Assembly: GCA_028023455.1 (NCBI GenBank) | Contig: JAQFVV010006231.1 | Location: 1,941,478-2,005,477 of the forward strand | Direction of reading: 5' to 3' | Length of the DNA stretch: 64,000 bases | Source: Epiperipatus broadwayi | Taxonomy: Eukaryota; Onychophora; Udeonychophora; Euonychophora; Peripatidae | In this document: one piece after another, positions 1 through 10,344 of the stretch | How positions within the stretch are numbered: position 1 is the first letter of the stretch | How the letters are laid out: every line of letters begins with the position of its first letter | Position numbers and translations under genes: made by a program | Notes under the pieces: model-generated | What the model saw: the letters and a program-made list of their open reading frames with translations, nothing else | The model's database searches: none | What the model was told of the DNA's origin: nothing

Positions 1-1000
1 CTATTCTGTCGATAATTTATCCGTTATAAATCTAATAACTCAACAATGTTATCATAAATTTACTCTATTTATTACCATACTTATAGATAAAATCTCATTT
101 ATCCAGTATAAATATACCAATATTCAACGACCATTTATTTGATAATATATAATTATATACGAAAAATAATGCAATTATCTGAGTGTTTATTTAATGTTGT
201 TACTTTATTTAATTTAAAAGAGATTTATTATAGCATTAATATTGAGGTAAACTATTTCTTTCAAAGTTCTTGAATATATTTAGTTAACGCAATTTACCTT
301 AAGTACATCGATTTCAGGTAAAGAAAGTCGCATTTATAATTCTCCAGAATACTGGTCTGGTTGATATAACGGATGCAAGTAGTTCCAATATGTATAGAAT
401 AGTTATTCTGGAGGTGGAGTAGATGATTATCGTTTATGAAAGGGTAATTTATAGATCTTTTGCATTACTTTGATGAAAAAAATCTTTTTTTGTATAGCGA
501 AGTTCGTAGGTCCACTTAGATGAGTTCCACAAATGTCACTGGATCAGTTAAGAAACTAACGCTACTGAATTAGAATTTTGGGTGAGAAATATTAATAAAC
601 TTCTTAAGAAAATTTATATCCAAAATTAGTTAGTTTTTTTTTTTTTTTCCTCTCGAGCAAAAAATTTTTTGTTTTCACTCTTTAACTTTTAAAATTTTCT
701 TCCAATATCCCTAGCCATGTCGTTTTTATTGTTTTCAAAGATACCCACCTGAGTTGGACTTCTTGATGCAGTTATTACTAAACCACCTACAGAACTGATT
801 TATTTTATTTCTATCTTCATATGTTCAAAAGATTAATTAGCAAAAGAAAACAGTGTTAGAAATATTATAACAGACTTAAAAAAAATTTTAAGATAAAATA
901 TATACGAATAATCAATTACAACTTATACAGTTATATAATTGTTGTACCATCACATTAATACATACAATTTTATACTAATATAAAATATATTTATATAAGA
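1..1000. other. AT-rich sequence, nothing recognised
   Basis: I see no open frame above 60 codons, no tRNA-like boxes and no clear repeat here. There is a short T-run near 635 and a poly-A/T-rich stretch near 880. It is probably neutral intergenic DNA. Confidence 0.5.
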
Positions 1001-1006
1001 TACCAC

Positions 1007-1142
1007 CTAACATTCACACTCTTTGTAACAGGGTTCGAATGACTATTTACATATATATCTTTTCATATATAGTCGCTCAACATTAACACTCGCAATTAGT
1101 AATATATTACATACGCTTGTATTTGAACCCTGTTTGTTACAA
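1007..1142. repeat. Short inverted repeat around a GTAACAGGGTTC motif
   Basis: The sequence TTTGTAACAGGGTTCGAAT at about 1022-1040 returns as its reverse complement at about 1120-1142, with an insertion of a few bases. Related strings ending in ACATTCACACT and ACATTAACACT occur in direct orientation at about 1010 and 1078. The GGTTCGAAT string resembles a Pol III B box, but there is no convincing A box. It may be a small fold-back repeat or two abutting SINE ends. Confidence 0.45.
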
Positions 1143-1791
1143 TATTAAATATTACAATTACTTTTATAAACCCAAAGTTGACCCATTTATAAGTAATATT
1201 TTAACTTTTATACTACTATTCTAAAAATTTACAAAAGTTAACTTTGAATTAATTTTCACATTCCCTATTGTACTTTATCATGTGAGTTTAACTACAATAC
1301 CATTAAAATAGTATTTTCTGGCACATATTTAATATAATAATGGTATTGTATTAATGAATGAAATTATTAAAAGCAATATAAGCTATTATGCTTATGACAC
1401 TTGTAAAAGCATAAATATTTATTTTTTTAAAATAAAGTGTAAATGGTTAAGCTAAGATAAGCAATTGAAACAAGTGTGAAATCACTTGGCTACAATATAT
1501 TAGTATTGTCTACATAGAAAACAAGTAGTATCTAAAAAAATTATTATTATAACTGTTGTTACATATAGTTACTTTCTTATTATATAGCAAGAGATATAGA
1601 TATGATTTTTTAAACATAGGAATTTACACTGCAAAATATTTGATGTAATGTTCTGAGATTAACTCATTCCCACTGTATTTTTATATTGGACTATTTCCAT
1701 CATCTAATATAAGTATTGAATGTCTTTAAAAAAATTTAACATTATTTAAATATTTCAAATAGCACATCAAACAGGTTAGTATATGCACAAT

Positions 1792-1825
1792 GTTTTGAGA
1801 GGTATTATTCTCCTCTCTTCTTCAG
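1792..1825 (-). ncRNA. PLE-end stem-loop, CUGAAGA-stem-AAAAC (left arm)
   Basis: Read on the minus strand, CTGAAGA is followed by one A, a 6-bp stem GAGAGG/CCTCTC with an A/T-rich loop, then AAAAC. The framing strings recall the conserved hammerhead ribozyme core CUGANGA...GAAA, and hammerhead motifs are known in PLE terminal repeats. Here there is one extra A, and G12 of the core is replaced by A. Cleavage activity is not expected for this copy. The assignment as an RNA element is an inference from covariation with the other copies. Confidence 0.35.
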
Positions 1826-1857
1826 GTGTTGATGGCCTGACCAATGACAGTACTAGC

Positions 1858-1936
1858 ATGGGATTTGAACCTGGATCCTTAGATTCTTGAGTATTGAATT
1901 TTTAAGGTAATGCTCTAAGCAACTAAGCCATCCTGC
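1858..1936 (-). other. tRNA-like segment in PLE terminus (left arm)
   Basis: On the minus strand the segment has an A-box-like TGGCTTAGTTG and a B-box-like GGTTCAAATCCC with about 55 bases between them. The T-arm pairs only partly and the acceptor stem is poor, so this is not a functional tRNA. It looks like a tRNA-derived or Pol III promoter-like module fixed inside the PLE end. Confidence 0.5.
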
Positions 1937-1984
1937 CAAATGCAACAGTCAGTATAAATTTTATATACTTATCTATGAAGTTCA

Positions 1985-2185
1985 TCATGATTTTTCCACT
2001 TTTTTCCTAAGAGCAAAGTTGATTAGTGGTTTCCATACATTATGTATAGTCACACTAGGTTGATTTATGCATTTTTTTGCCTTTGTCATGTGAGCAACTT
2101 CTTTAAATTTTTTTCTTTGTACCTTTTCTTCTCTATCCAATATTTTTGTATTTTCCCAATTGAACATGTTCATTTGTACATACAT
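1985..2185 (-). pseudogene. PLE C-terminal (post GIY-YIG) fragment, left arm
   Basis: The 66-codon open frame contains FNWENTKILDREE, KKFKEVAHMTKA and TIHNVWKPLINFAL. These are the hallmarks of the tail that follows the GIY-YIG endonuclease domain in Penelope-like retroelement proteins. The frame matches the opposite-strand frame at 2336-2530 and the decoded frame near 41640-41810. The GIY-YIG catalytic segment itself is missing because the copy is cut at its 5' side, so the fragment cannot encode a working endonuclease. The family assignment rests on motif recognition and on the agreement of several copies. Confidence 0.7.
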
Positions 2186-2335
2186 GGTCTGCTACCTTAG
2201 ACATATCTGATTTTTCTCTTCTAATCATAAGTTTGTATTCTTGCAAGCACTTTTCAATGGGACAACTTGCTTGCAAGAACACAAACTGATGATTAGAAGA
2301 AAGAAAATAGATATGTCTAAGGTATTAGACTATAT

Positions 2336-2530
2336 ATGTTCAACTGGGAAAATATAAAAATATTTGATAGAGAAAATATAGAAAAAAGAAAATTTAAAGA
2401 AGCTGCTCACATGACAATGGCAAAAAATCACATAAGCCAACCTAATGTGACTATATATAATGTATGTAAACAACTAATCAACTTTGCTCTTAGGAAAAAG
2501 TGGAGAAATCAGGAGGAACCTCATAGATAA
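2336..2530 (+). pseudogene. PLE C-terminal (post GIY-YIG) fragment, right arm
   Basis: This 64-codon frame is the mirror copy of 1985-2185. It keeps FNWENIKIFDRE, KRKFKEAAHMTMAK, HISQPNVTIYNV and LINFALRKK. Differences between the two arms are mostly conservative residue changes, as expected for two copies of one coding sequence drifting apart. It is followed by the tRNA-like segment at 2561-2640 and the stem-loop at 2667-2700, the same order as in the other arm. It is a remnant with no independent function. Confidence 0.7.
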
Positions 2531-2560
2531 GTAAATGAAATTTCTACTGACTGTTGCCTT

Positions 2561-2640
2561 TGGTAGGATGGCTTAGTTGGTTACAGTGTTACCTTAAAAA
2601 ATTTAAAATCTAAGGGTCCAGGTTCAAATCCTATGCTAGT
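2561..2640 (+). other. tRNA-like segment in PLE terminus (right arm)
   Basis: TGGCTTAGTTGG (A-box-like) begins near 2569 and GGTTCAAATCC (B-box-like) near 2621. It is the mirror of 1858-1936. A further copy near 41890 keeps the A-box part but has lost the B-box part. A matching position in several PLE copies argues that the module belongs to the element rather than being a later SINE insertion. Confidence 0.5.
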
Positions 2641-2666
2641 ACTTTCACTGATCAGGCCAGCAACAT

Positions 2667-2700
2667 CTGAAGAAGAGGGGAGATTAATACCTCTCAAAAC
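2667..2700 (+). ncRNA. PLE-end stem-loop, CUGAAGA-stem-AAAAC (right arm)
   Basis: CTGAAGA, one A, stem GAGGGG/CCTCTC (one G-U pair), then AAAAC. Compared with the left arm, one A-U pair has become G-U, so pairing is kept. It shares the missing G12 with the left arm. Confidence 0.35.
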
Positions 2701-2840
2701 ATTATGCATATACTAACCTATTTGATGCACTATTATTAACAGTTGAATGTATTTGGAATATTTAAATAAAGTTAAATTTTCCTAAAGACATTCAATACTC
2801 ATATTAGATGATGGAAATTGTCCAATATAAAAATACAACT

Positions 2841-5384
2841 AAAACACCATCATCACAAACCTTCAGAAAACACTCATTCTAACTGTTTAGACATAATTAA
2901 GTATTAGTACTTGATAATACATTTTTAGAGTCAAAAGAGTTACTTTTTTACCTTCTTCCTCCATCATATATCTGGAAGATTGTTCATAATGCCTTTGCTA
3001 GAAGGAATAAATTTTTAATCAAGCAAGCATAAAATTTCTTTCATTTTTATTTTGATAATGATAATATTAAATAATAATATTATATAACTAATAAGAATTT
3101 ATAATATTTAATATTTCAAGTAATGTTTTGAGATTAACTCATTACAATTGTTTAACTATAATTATATTGAATTTAAGATAGCAAATTATTTTTTCATAAA
3201 AACTCATTATAATTGCTAATTTTTTATATAAGATTTTGATTTACAAAGCATTTTAAGAAACCAATTGAGCTTACTGTCTGGGGTAAAAATATATTAAGTT
3301 CTACAATCTATTTATGTTTAAGTAATTAATTGATGCTAGATTGTAATGAGGAATTTGTCATAAACCAGAAACATATCTTCGATATTGAGATCTCGGGTCA
3401 GATATGAATTCAATAAACTTTATTATTTTATAGTCTATTGATTGTTCCAAGTTTATAATAGATGGAATAATTAGGGTAGTATAAATACATTTGATCCTAA
3501 AAAGCATTGTGTAAGTTAGGATTACATGGTGATTTTTGGTTTTAAGTGAAACCTGCCTAAGTTTAAAGAAATCAAAATACCATGTTCCATTATTTGGAAG
3601 CTTCATGCAGTTTTGTGTAGTGGTAGAATGTAAAACAACAGAGAGTTACATTCATGGATTATGATCCACTTCTATCTCTGTCAGTGCCAATTTTCTTATG
3701 AATTCCTGAGTAATAAATCAGTTGAATATTAATTAACTGTAACATCAATGTCTGAGATGAGAAAGTGTTATTCATTTCAAGCCTCATGAATATATTCACT
3801 AAAGTTATAAAAACAAAGCATATTAGAAACAGTTGTGGTGAACATAATGTTTATTGAGATGATCTGATGAACATAAAGAAGACTTGTAGCAAAAGTATAC
3901 TCTATGACCGAATAAATTATTGCAAAAAACAACACATATAGACGACTCCAATATATAGCAAGAGAATCTATAGTGACTTTAGTATGGTTATGATTCATTT
4001 GAAAGTTTGTAATTTATGTTGCATTATGTTGTAAACATCGTGATGTTATTTGCATAAGATCTAAACAATAAAATATTAGATCAAATAAGTCACTATATAT
4101 AATTATTTAATTACAAGATTATTTCTTTTACTCACCAAACAAGCCTATTGAACAGATTGACTTCCCTGGTTATAAGTCATAATAAATCTTTTGTGATTCT
4201 CCTTTAGCATATCTGTAGATCCTTTGGATATTTTGGGAGATTAGATTCATCCATTGATAGAATTGTTATATTCCATAATTACAATTCTACAATTTGTACA
4301 GCCTGTACAATTGAATACTGATTTGAGATATAAAATGCTATGAGATGTTAATAATTTAAACCAGAAATGAAAAATAAATATCTTACACTGACATTTAACA
4401 ATTCAAGATTTGGTATACCTCTAGAGAATGTTCAAGAATTTTATATGATTTATTATTTTTAGAATATAAGATGATCTTGGTGCAGATTAAGACTTACTCC
4501 ATATTAATAAAAGAATCACAGGTATTTCTGGTAGTTTCTCTATCTCAAGCAGATAATTTTACTATCATGGAAAAAAAATAATGAAAGTAATTGGTTTAAC
4601 AATGATCACTAGATATGAATTTATCTTGAATGGTTAGAAAAATTATAAATAACATTCATCCAACTATATAAAATAACATTCACTCATCCATTGTTCAGTT
4701 CTTCTGCCTGTGACAACACCATTTTCTCACTGCGGCATTCGTATTAGGTATTTCGGGCTTTGAAATGGCAAATTGTTCTGGTTGGGAAGAATTTGAATAT
4801 AAATTGACATCTGCCATGATTTGGTTTTCCCCATCTTTTTACTAGATTTATTTCCATATTTTGAATAAGTGAAGTGACTTGTGTCGTTTAGTATGGTGAT
4901 AAAGTGGGGGGTTCTAGCATTAAAAGTTTATAAGTCACGTCTCAATTCTGTCATATCTAGTTTTCAAATTTTATATGAACCATTGACTAACAAATCATTC
5001 AATTATTTATTAATACAATAGGTATAATAATAAAATGAAAGATATTGCTCTTGAAACTTTTAACAATTTGACAGTTTAAACATCAATGCCCCATTTAATT
5101 AAGCAACAACAATTAGATGTTTTTAAACTCTAACAAATCCCTCATCTAATATTCTCAGATTTACAAAAATAGAACATTTTTCCTAATTTATATTTATTTC
5201 ATCACTCTACCTGCAAAGGAAAAAAAAATAGTGATATGTATTGACATTTCTATGCTAACATCACATAGAAAATATAGTTATATGATCTGGTATTTATTGA
5301 TATTTAATGAAAATGTAATCAATCCTTGTTATAATTTTTTTTGTTTTTGTTTGTTTTTTGAGTATAACTCAGAAATGAATATTA
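2841..5384. other. AT-rich sequence without recognised genes
   Basis: Apart from the short repeat at 3109-3144 I see no element here. The short open frames at 3358-3606 and 3777-3998 on the minus strand have low-complexity composition and no recognisable motif, so I treat them as chance frames. Confidence 0.45.
3109..3144 (+). repeat. Direct repeat of 1636-1668 flanking PLE pair A
   Basis: About 33 bases including GTAATGTT(C/T)TGAGATTAACTCATT occur at 1636-1668 and again here in the same orientation, with three mismatches. They bracket PLE pair A, but about 270 bases of other sequence separate the element from this right copy. They are therefore unlikely to be a simple target duplication. 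Confidence 0.45.
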
Positions 5385-6841
5385 GGATTAGAAAAGTTCT
5401 ATCAAGAGAGAGTAAAGAAATGTATCCCCTACAACTAAAATATCTTCTGAATTGCCCAGGATTTTAAATGAAGTTAGACATGCATTTAGAGCTATAAAGA
5501 AGGAGAAAACTCCAGGAAGAAGCAAATAAAAAATTGTTGGTAAAGTTATATACTAACTATTTAAATGACAAAAATATACCAAATGAATAGACAAATGCAG
5601 ACCTATCAATCTTTTATTAATTCTGTAGAAAATTTTTACCAAGATAATTGCAACTTGTCTAGAGTGAATTTACAATTTTAATCAGTCAAAAGAATAAGAT
5701 GGATTTAAAATAAATTTTAATACAATGAATCATACCCAAGTATTGAAAGAAGTTATAGAAAAGACCAATAAAAATATGAGTTGCCATTGGGTTTTGGATT
5801 TGTAGACTATAAAAAAACATTTCTTCGGTGATTAGGCATTGGATCATCAAGATATAGATTCAGGATATGGTCATATTCTGAAGAATATTTATCAAAATGC
5901 AACAGTAATTATTAGATTACATAAAATTATTTGTAGATTAGCATTAGGAATCATATGATATAGTGACCCCATATCTCCAAAACTTTTTACAGCTGTTTTG
6001 TAAAAAGTATTTTGTGGATTAAAATAGGAAGCTAAGAGAGTAAAAGTAAATGGAGATTATTTAAGGCATCTAAATTTTGCAGATAAATTAATTGTTTGTT
6101 TTTTTGTTTTGTTTTTTTGTTGTAAATAATGCGTCAGCTATAAAAAGTGTTGTAAAAATTATCAGATGAAAGTAAAAAAAAAAATAGGACTAAAGGTAAT
6201 TGTTAAAAAGACTAAACTAATGTTCATTGGATTTTTTCAAATTAGAAATTAAAGATTGATAATGATGAGTTAGAAGAAATTAGCAATTACAAATGCCTTG
6301 ATCGATTTATTAATGTAGATGGAAACATGATGGATAAAATTAATTATAGAATTAAGCTTGAAATGCTTTTGGTAGAAATAACTTAATATTAAAAAGAATT
6401 TATGCCTATATATTTGAAAAGGAAATTTTTTAATAAATGTGTTTTGTCAGTTTACTTATTGAACAGAACACTTGATAGAAAAGCAGCACAGGGACTTCAG
6501 ACCTGTCAACAAAGTATGAAGAAGTGTATGTTGGGAATAACAGGAGGCTGTAGAAAACAAACCACATAGTAGAAAGAACAAAAAAGTATTATTGATCTTA
6601 TTGAAAGAATTAAAAGATTGAAGTGGAGTTGGATTAGACATATTGTTAGAAGAAATGATCATAGAAGAACAGTTGAAATCTTAACCTGAATTCCAAGACC
6701 TAGAAAGAGACCACATGTGAGATGGATGAATGAAATAAGAAAGTGGCATGATGAGGAGAAGAGAGGCTAGACATTGGAGAAAATTGGATTAAATTTGGAG
6801 AAATTTTCATCCTGCTGTGAATGATGATGATGATGATGATG
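5385..6841 (+). pseudogene. RTE-type LINE relic, RT to 3' end
   Basis: Three-frame reading, with many stops and frameshifts, recovers an RTE-clade reverse transcriptase in order. I see a KTPG string near 5500, then YR..SLL/KIFTKIIA, FNQSKEQ.GF, a DHQDI string, LKNIYQNATVIIRLH and PISPKLFTAVL. LNFADKLIV at 6070-6096 is the catalytic FADD changed to FADK. The C-terminal YLG-type region, KRLKWSWI and RWMDEIRKW follow. The relic stops at an (ATG)n tract at 6820-6841, which fits the short microsatellite tails of RTE elements. The endonuclease half is missing, so this is 5' truncated. A closely related copy lies in reverse at 10345-13205. Confidence 0.8.
6820..6841 (+). repeat. (ATG)n tail of RTE relic
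   Basis: Seven or so ATG units end the RTE-derived sequence. RTE elements commonly finish in short tandem repeats of this sort. Confidence 0.7.
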
Positions 6842-8324
6842 AGATATAGGGATATGTATATTTATATCCTTTTTTCTTTTTTTGAGATATATGCGTCTCG
6901 TCAACAAAAAGAAAAACCATCAAAAAATAATGAATACACTTTTAAAGACAATTTAATATAACATTGAATTAAAAAATAAATTATTCCATTATTTTTATGC
7001 GTATATGTGTCAAATTTATACATTATATTTTTTTATTTAAAATCTAAAATATGTATATAATAATATTTATCTTAATCATTGCATATATGAAATTATAAAC
7101 ATTGTTTCTTAATCTATTATGCTTAACATTAGTTGCGCTTTTTCTTTTCAAAAAAAATTACATTAATATGGGAATTATTTTACAAAAATATTTTTTTTTC
7201 ATTTTCCTGTACATGAAACATCACTTAAAGATATTTTTGAAATATACAATAAAGGTACGTGTTTTTTTATCTGTGCATCTCCTATCTTAACTATACTAGA
7301 TTGAGATGAGGCGTGCATTGATGACACCCACACTCACACAATCCAGTCCCCCCTCCCAAAAAAAAACAGCATTAGGTATACGCATTTTTTATCAACGGCA
7401 CTGTAATGAAAATCTTAAATTTTGGGGTCTAAAATTTCTACTCAAAATTTAGAAAAGTTTTTTTTAAATTACAATTTAATCGATTGAATAGCAATATGAC
7501 CAATCTATTACTATAGAGCCTTCTGCGTAAATGATTACATAATTATTTTCAAAAACACGAAAGTATGAACGGTGATGTGATGTGATTTGACTTCCATCTA
7601 TCGTCTAACAAATAAACTATTGTAAAAGATTTACAAGTAACATTATATTTGATTGTAAAAAATTCAAAATAAATATTCTAACATTAAAATTAGGCAACAT
7701 AAATTTATATGTATGGGTATACGTAATACTATTATATACATACACGAGAGCTTGTTTACTATAAATATATCAATACTAAAAATTAAATAGTCCAATAAAC
7801 TTAATTATTGTTTAAAATCTTGTCAATAGATGGCGGATGTTAACACTTTTTTGTTTTTTAAGTAAAAATAATAGAATTTTTGTTAATAGGTGGTTGAATC
7901 TTAAAAGTTAAAAAGAATTAAAGAAAATAAAATAACAATCTGCTAATATAAAAATATCAATGTTTTAACACCTAATTTTTTGTTTATTAGATATTTTTGT
8001 TATTATTATTCTTGATCATTAATTGTTCAAGAAGCTAAGAAATGTTTATCGTATTTATTTTCACTTTCTTCAGTTGGGAATTTATAAAGACAATTAGTTA
8101 TCTAACTAACCATCCTTAAAGTAGAATGATTGATTGCTCAATGCAAAATAGCTTCCATGAGAAAGATAACAAAAAAAATAAATATTCACCATTTTTAATC
8201 TAAATATACAAATAAATTTTCAATTATTGTATCCTATGTTGAATGTAATGAAAATTAATAATCTTCAATACCTTCAATTTATTGTTTTTTAGGAATCCGG
8301 ATTAAGCCTAAGTCTTTAAAATAA
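6842..8324. other. AT-rich sequence, no gene seen
   Basis: No motif-bearing open frame, tRNA box pair or clear inverted repeat is seen. The 62-codon frame at 7102-7290 is F/K/L-rich and looks like a composition artefact. Confidence 0.45.
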
Positions 8325-8440
8325 AGTTGCTAGCCGAGAGGTCAACGCAGCTGCCTTGCAAGCAAGCAGTTGGTTGCAGATGGTTGTTGCAGGTTCGCCT
8401 CCCGGCCGATGCTATGATATACGAAAAAAAAACAAAAGAG
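8325..8440 (+). mobile_element. tRNA-derived SINE (family 1)
   Basis: TAGCCGAGAGG at 8331-8341 is a near-perfect Pol III A box, and GGTTCGCCTCC at 8392-8402 is a B box. They are followed by CCGGCCGATGCTATGATAT and an A-rich tail. The same 3' part (GATGCTATGACAT then GAGAAAAAA) recurs at 34062-34112 and 35842-35945, which shows a dispersed family. The box spacing is about ten bases longer than in the 35842 copy, because GGTTG(C/T)-type motifs are duplicated before the B box. The parental tRNA cannot be named with confidence. Confidence 0.75.
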
Positions 8441-9080
8441 AGAATAAATAAGCACTGTCTGTCTAATTGCATAAATGTTGGTCTTGAACTTTAATATATA
8501 TTCCTTTGAAGTTTATAGACTTCAAAAATTTTATTTACTCATAAATTAAAAGTAAAGATAAATAGTAAAAATAAAATAAGTCTTTCCTACAGCTTTCATA
8601 AAGAACGAGTGAAAGAGAAAACATTGTCTTCTACGCTTACCAAATTACTGAATGCAGAAAGAATATTGAAAGTTTTTTTATTCTTGTTTTTATTCTGTAA
8701 CTAAGAGTAACTAAAAAAACTTTTTACTGGCCAATATTGAATGTTTATCTAAAGTGGCATGTCCATTTACTTGATAAAAAATTATTATACTAAATAAAAC
8801 CTAAAAAAAAAATTTATAAAAGCTTAACAGATGGGTGTTCTTCCTATAAGGGATTTTATATTAATATCAAACTGTATCCAGCCTATGAAAAGTCAGTCGT
8901 TTTTTTAATTGGTTGCTTTAATATTTTTTTAAAAAAATTTAATGTAAATTAAACAAAAGATATTAATATTATATAAATAAATGTGAGAAATTCAATTAAA
9001 AAAATTGGAAAAAAATGTTTGCAACAATACAGCCTATCCAGCAACTAAAATAATAAAACTAAGTTAAGGGTTATATTTGA
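8441..9080. other. AT-rich sequence, no feature seen
   Basis: A- and T-runs only; no boxes, frames or repeats that I can support. Confidence 0.45.
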
Positions 9081-9262
9081 TATATAGACAAAACTCTATA
9101 TACTAGCATTACTTGGTGCAAGCCAGAATAAGCAATGGATGCAGGAAGGTTTAGTCCATAAAATTTCTATCTATTGCCTATTCATCCAATATTCCCAGAT
9201 TATTTTCTAGCCTGTGGCTTTCATCAGTGAGGAGACTTGGATCTGAGAGCATGGCACCTAGA
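9081..9262 (+). repeat. Copy of the 9.5-kb fold-back repeat
   Basis: This stretch matches the left arm of the fold-back at 9474-9895 in direct orientation, sharing strings such as GGTGCAAGCCAGA, CAATGGATGCAGGAAGG and GTGGCTTTCATCAGTG. It shows that the arm is a dispersed repeat unit rather than a chance palindrome. Confidence 0.7.
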
Positions 9263-9473
9263 TCTTAGGATCTAATGCAAACCTCCAGTAGCTACCTTTT
9301 ACTTTTTTAGCTAACTATAAATCTTTGAGTCCAAAATAAAAACACAATAATGTTATTCAGCTCATTAGCTTATATAGTCATATAGATTTGAAACCAGTTC
9401 AGCATTCATACTTTTGGTTCTTTAATAACTACAGTCACTTATAACCCTATTGTGCAGGATTGGTATTAAATAA

Positions 9474-9895
9474 CTAAACATCATATGATCACTATTCTTT
9501 TTGTTTACACAAGCTATTTATACAGAGGCAAAAACCCCATATAGTAGCATCACTCAGTGCAAGCTACATTAATCAATGAATGTAGGAAGGTTTGTGCGTA
9601 AAATCCCTATCTAATGCCTACTTATCCAATATCCCCCAGACTATTTTCTAGCATGTGGCTTTCATCAGTGATGAGCCTTGAATCTGAGAGCTTCACACTG
9701 ATGAAAGTCACAAGCTAGAAAGTAGTCTGGAGATATTGAATGAGTAGACATTAGATAGGGATTTTATGCACAAACCCTCCTGCATCCATTAATTACTCTG
9801 GCTTGCACTGAGTACTGCTACTGTATGTAGAGTTTTGCTCCCATGTAAACAGCTTGTGAGAGCATAAAGAATAATGATCATTTTATGTTTAATGG
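9474..9895. repeat. Fold-back repeat with arms of about 200 bp
   Basis: The left arm (about 9474-9690) and right arm (about 9692-9895) are reverse complements at roughly 85%. The outer ends share ATGATCA(C/T)T and CAAGCT-type strings, and the inner ends share CTTTCATCAGTG and its complement. There is almost no spacer. No coding potential is seen. It could be a non-autonomous DNA transposon or two repeat copies in inverted orientation. I see no certain target duplication. Confidence 0.7.
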
Positions 9896-9913
9896 TTTTA
9901 TATTTGGTATATA

Positions 9914-10200
9914 AATTTGACAGCCTTACTGACAATTTAATTGTTTCGTAAAGAAATTATATGCTTAAAGTATGCTTTGTAATAAAAATTACAGATTATT
10001 AAATATAATGAGTGGAATTTGGTTTAGTTAGGTATAGTCATTTATTTATAAAAACAAATCTAAAGTTGTTTCTTTTTCAATTGTGAATTTGACAGTATTA
10101 TGGACAAATATAATTGGTTGTGAATTTGACATGTGACAGCCTTGCTGACAAACATACATTCATAAAAATATGTGACAGCCTTATGGACAAACATTCACCT
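9914..10200 (+). repeat. Degenerate array of a TTTGACAGCCTT(A/G)(C/T)TGAC motif
   Basis: The motif GACAGCCTT followed by (A/G)(C/T)(T/G)GAC occurs near 9920, 10136 and 10180, with a diverged version (GACAGTATTATGGAC) near 10091. The AATTGTGAATTTGACA lead-in is repeated at least twice. The units are irregularly spaced (about 40-170 bases), so this is a decayed array rather than a clean satellite. Confidence 0.5.
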
Positions 10201-10344
10201 GGATTTTATATATATATTAGTAAAAATAAGCTTGCATTGAGTTTTTATATTAAAAGTTTTTGTAAATAAATATATATATAAAAATTGAATGTAATTATAT
10301 AAAAGTAAGATCGCATATATAAATCTTTTATTTGAACATAAATG

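Larger units (their letters stand above)
1670..2840. mobile_element. Penelope-like element pair A, two 5'-truncated copies facing 5'-to-5'
   Basis: Two copies of the 3' end of one PLE lie in opposite orientation around an axis near 2255. The left copy reads on the minus strand (1670-2250) and the right copy on the plus strand (2268-2840), with arms of about 580 bp. Each arm contains, from the centre outwards, the C-terminal coding part of the GIY-YIG region, a tRNA-like segment, a stem-loop and a shared outer end near a TTTCCATCATCT string. PLEs are known to carry inverted partial copies at their 5' side, so the arrangement fits the family. No RT domain survives here. Both arms are decayed, so the copy is old and inactive. 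Confidence 0.75.

Noticed and set aside
3610-3690. tRNA-like GTGTAGTGGTAGAATG with GGATTATGATCC
   Set aside because: The A-box resemblance is fair, but the B box lacks GTTC and no cloverleaf forms.
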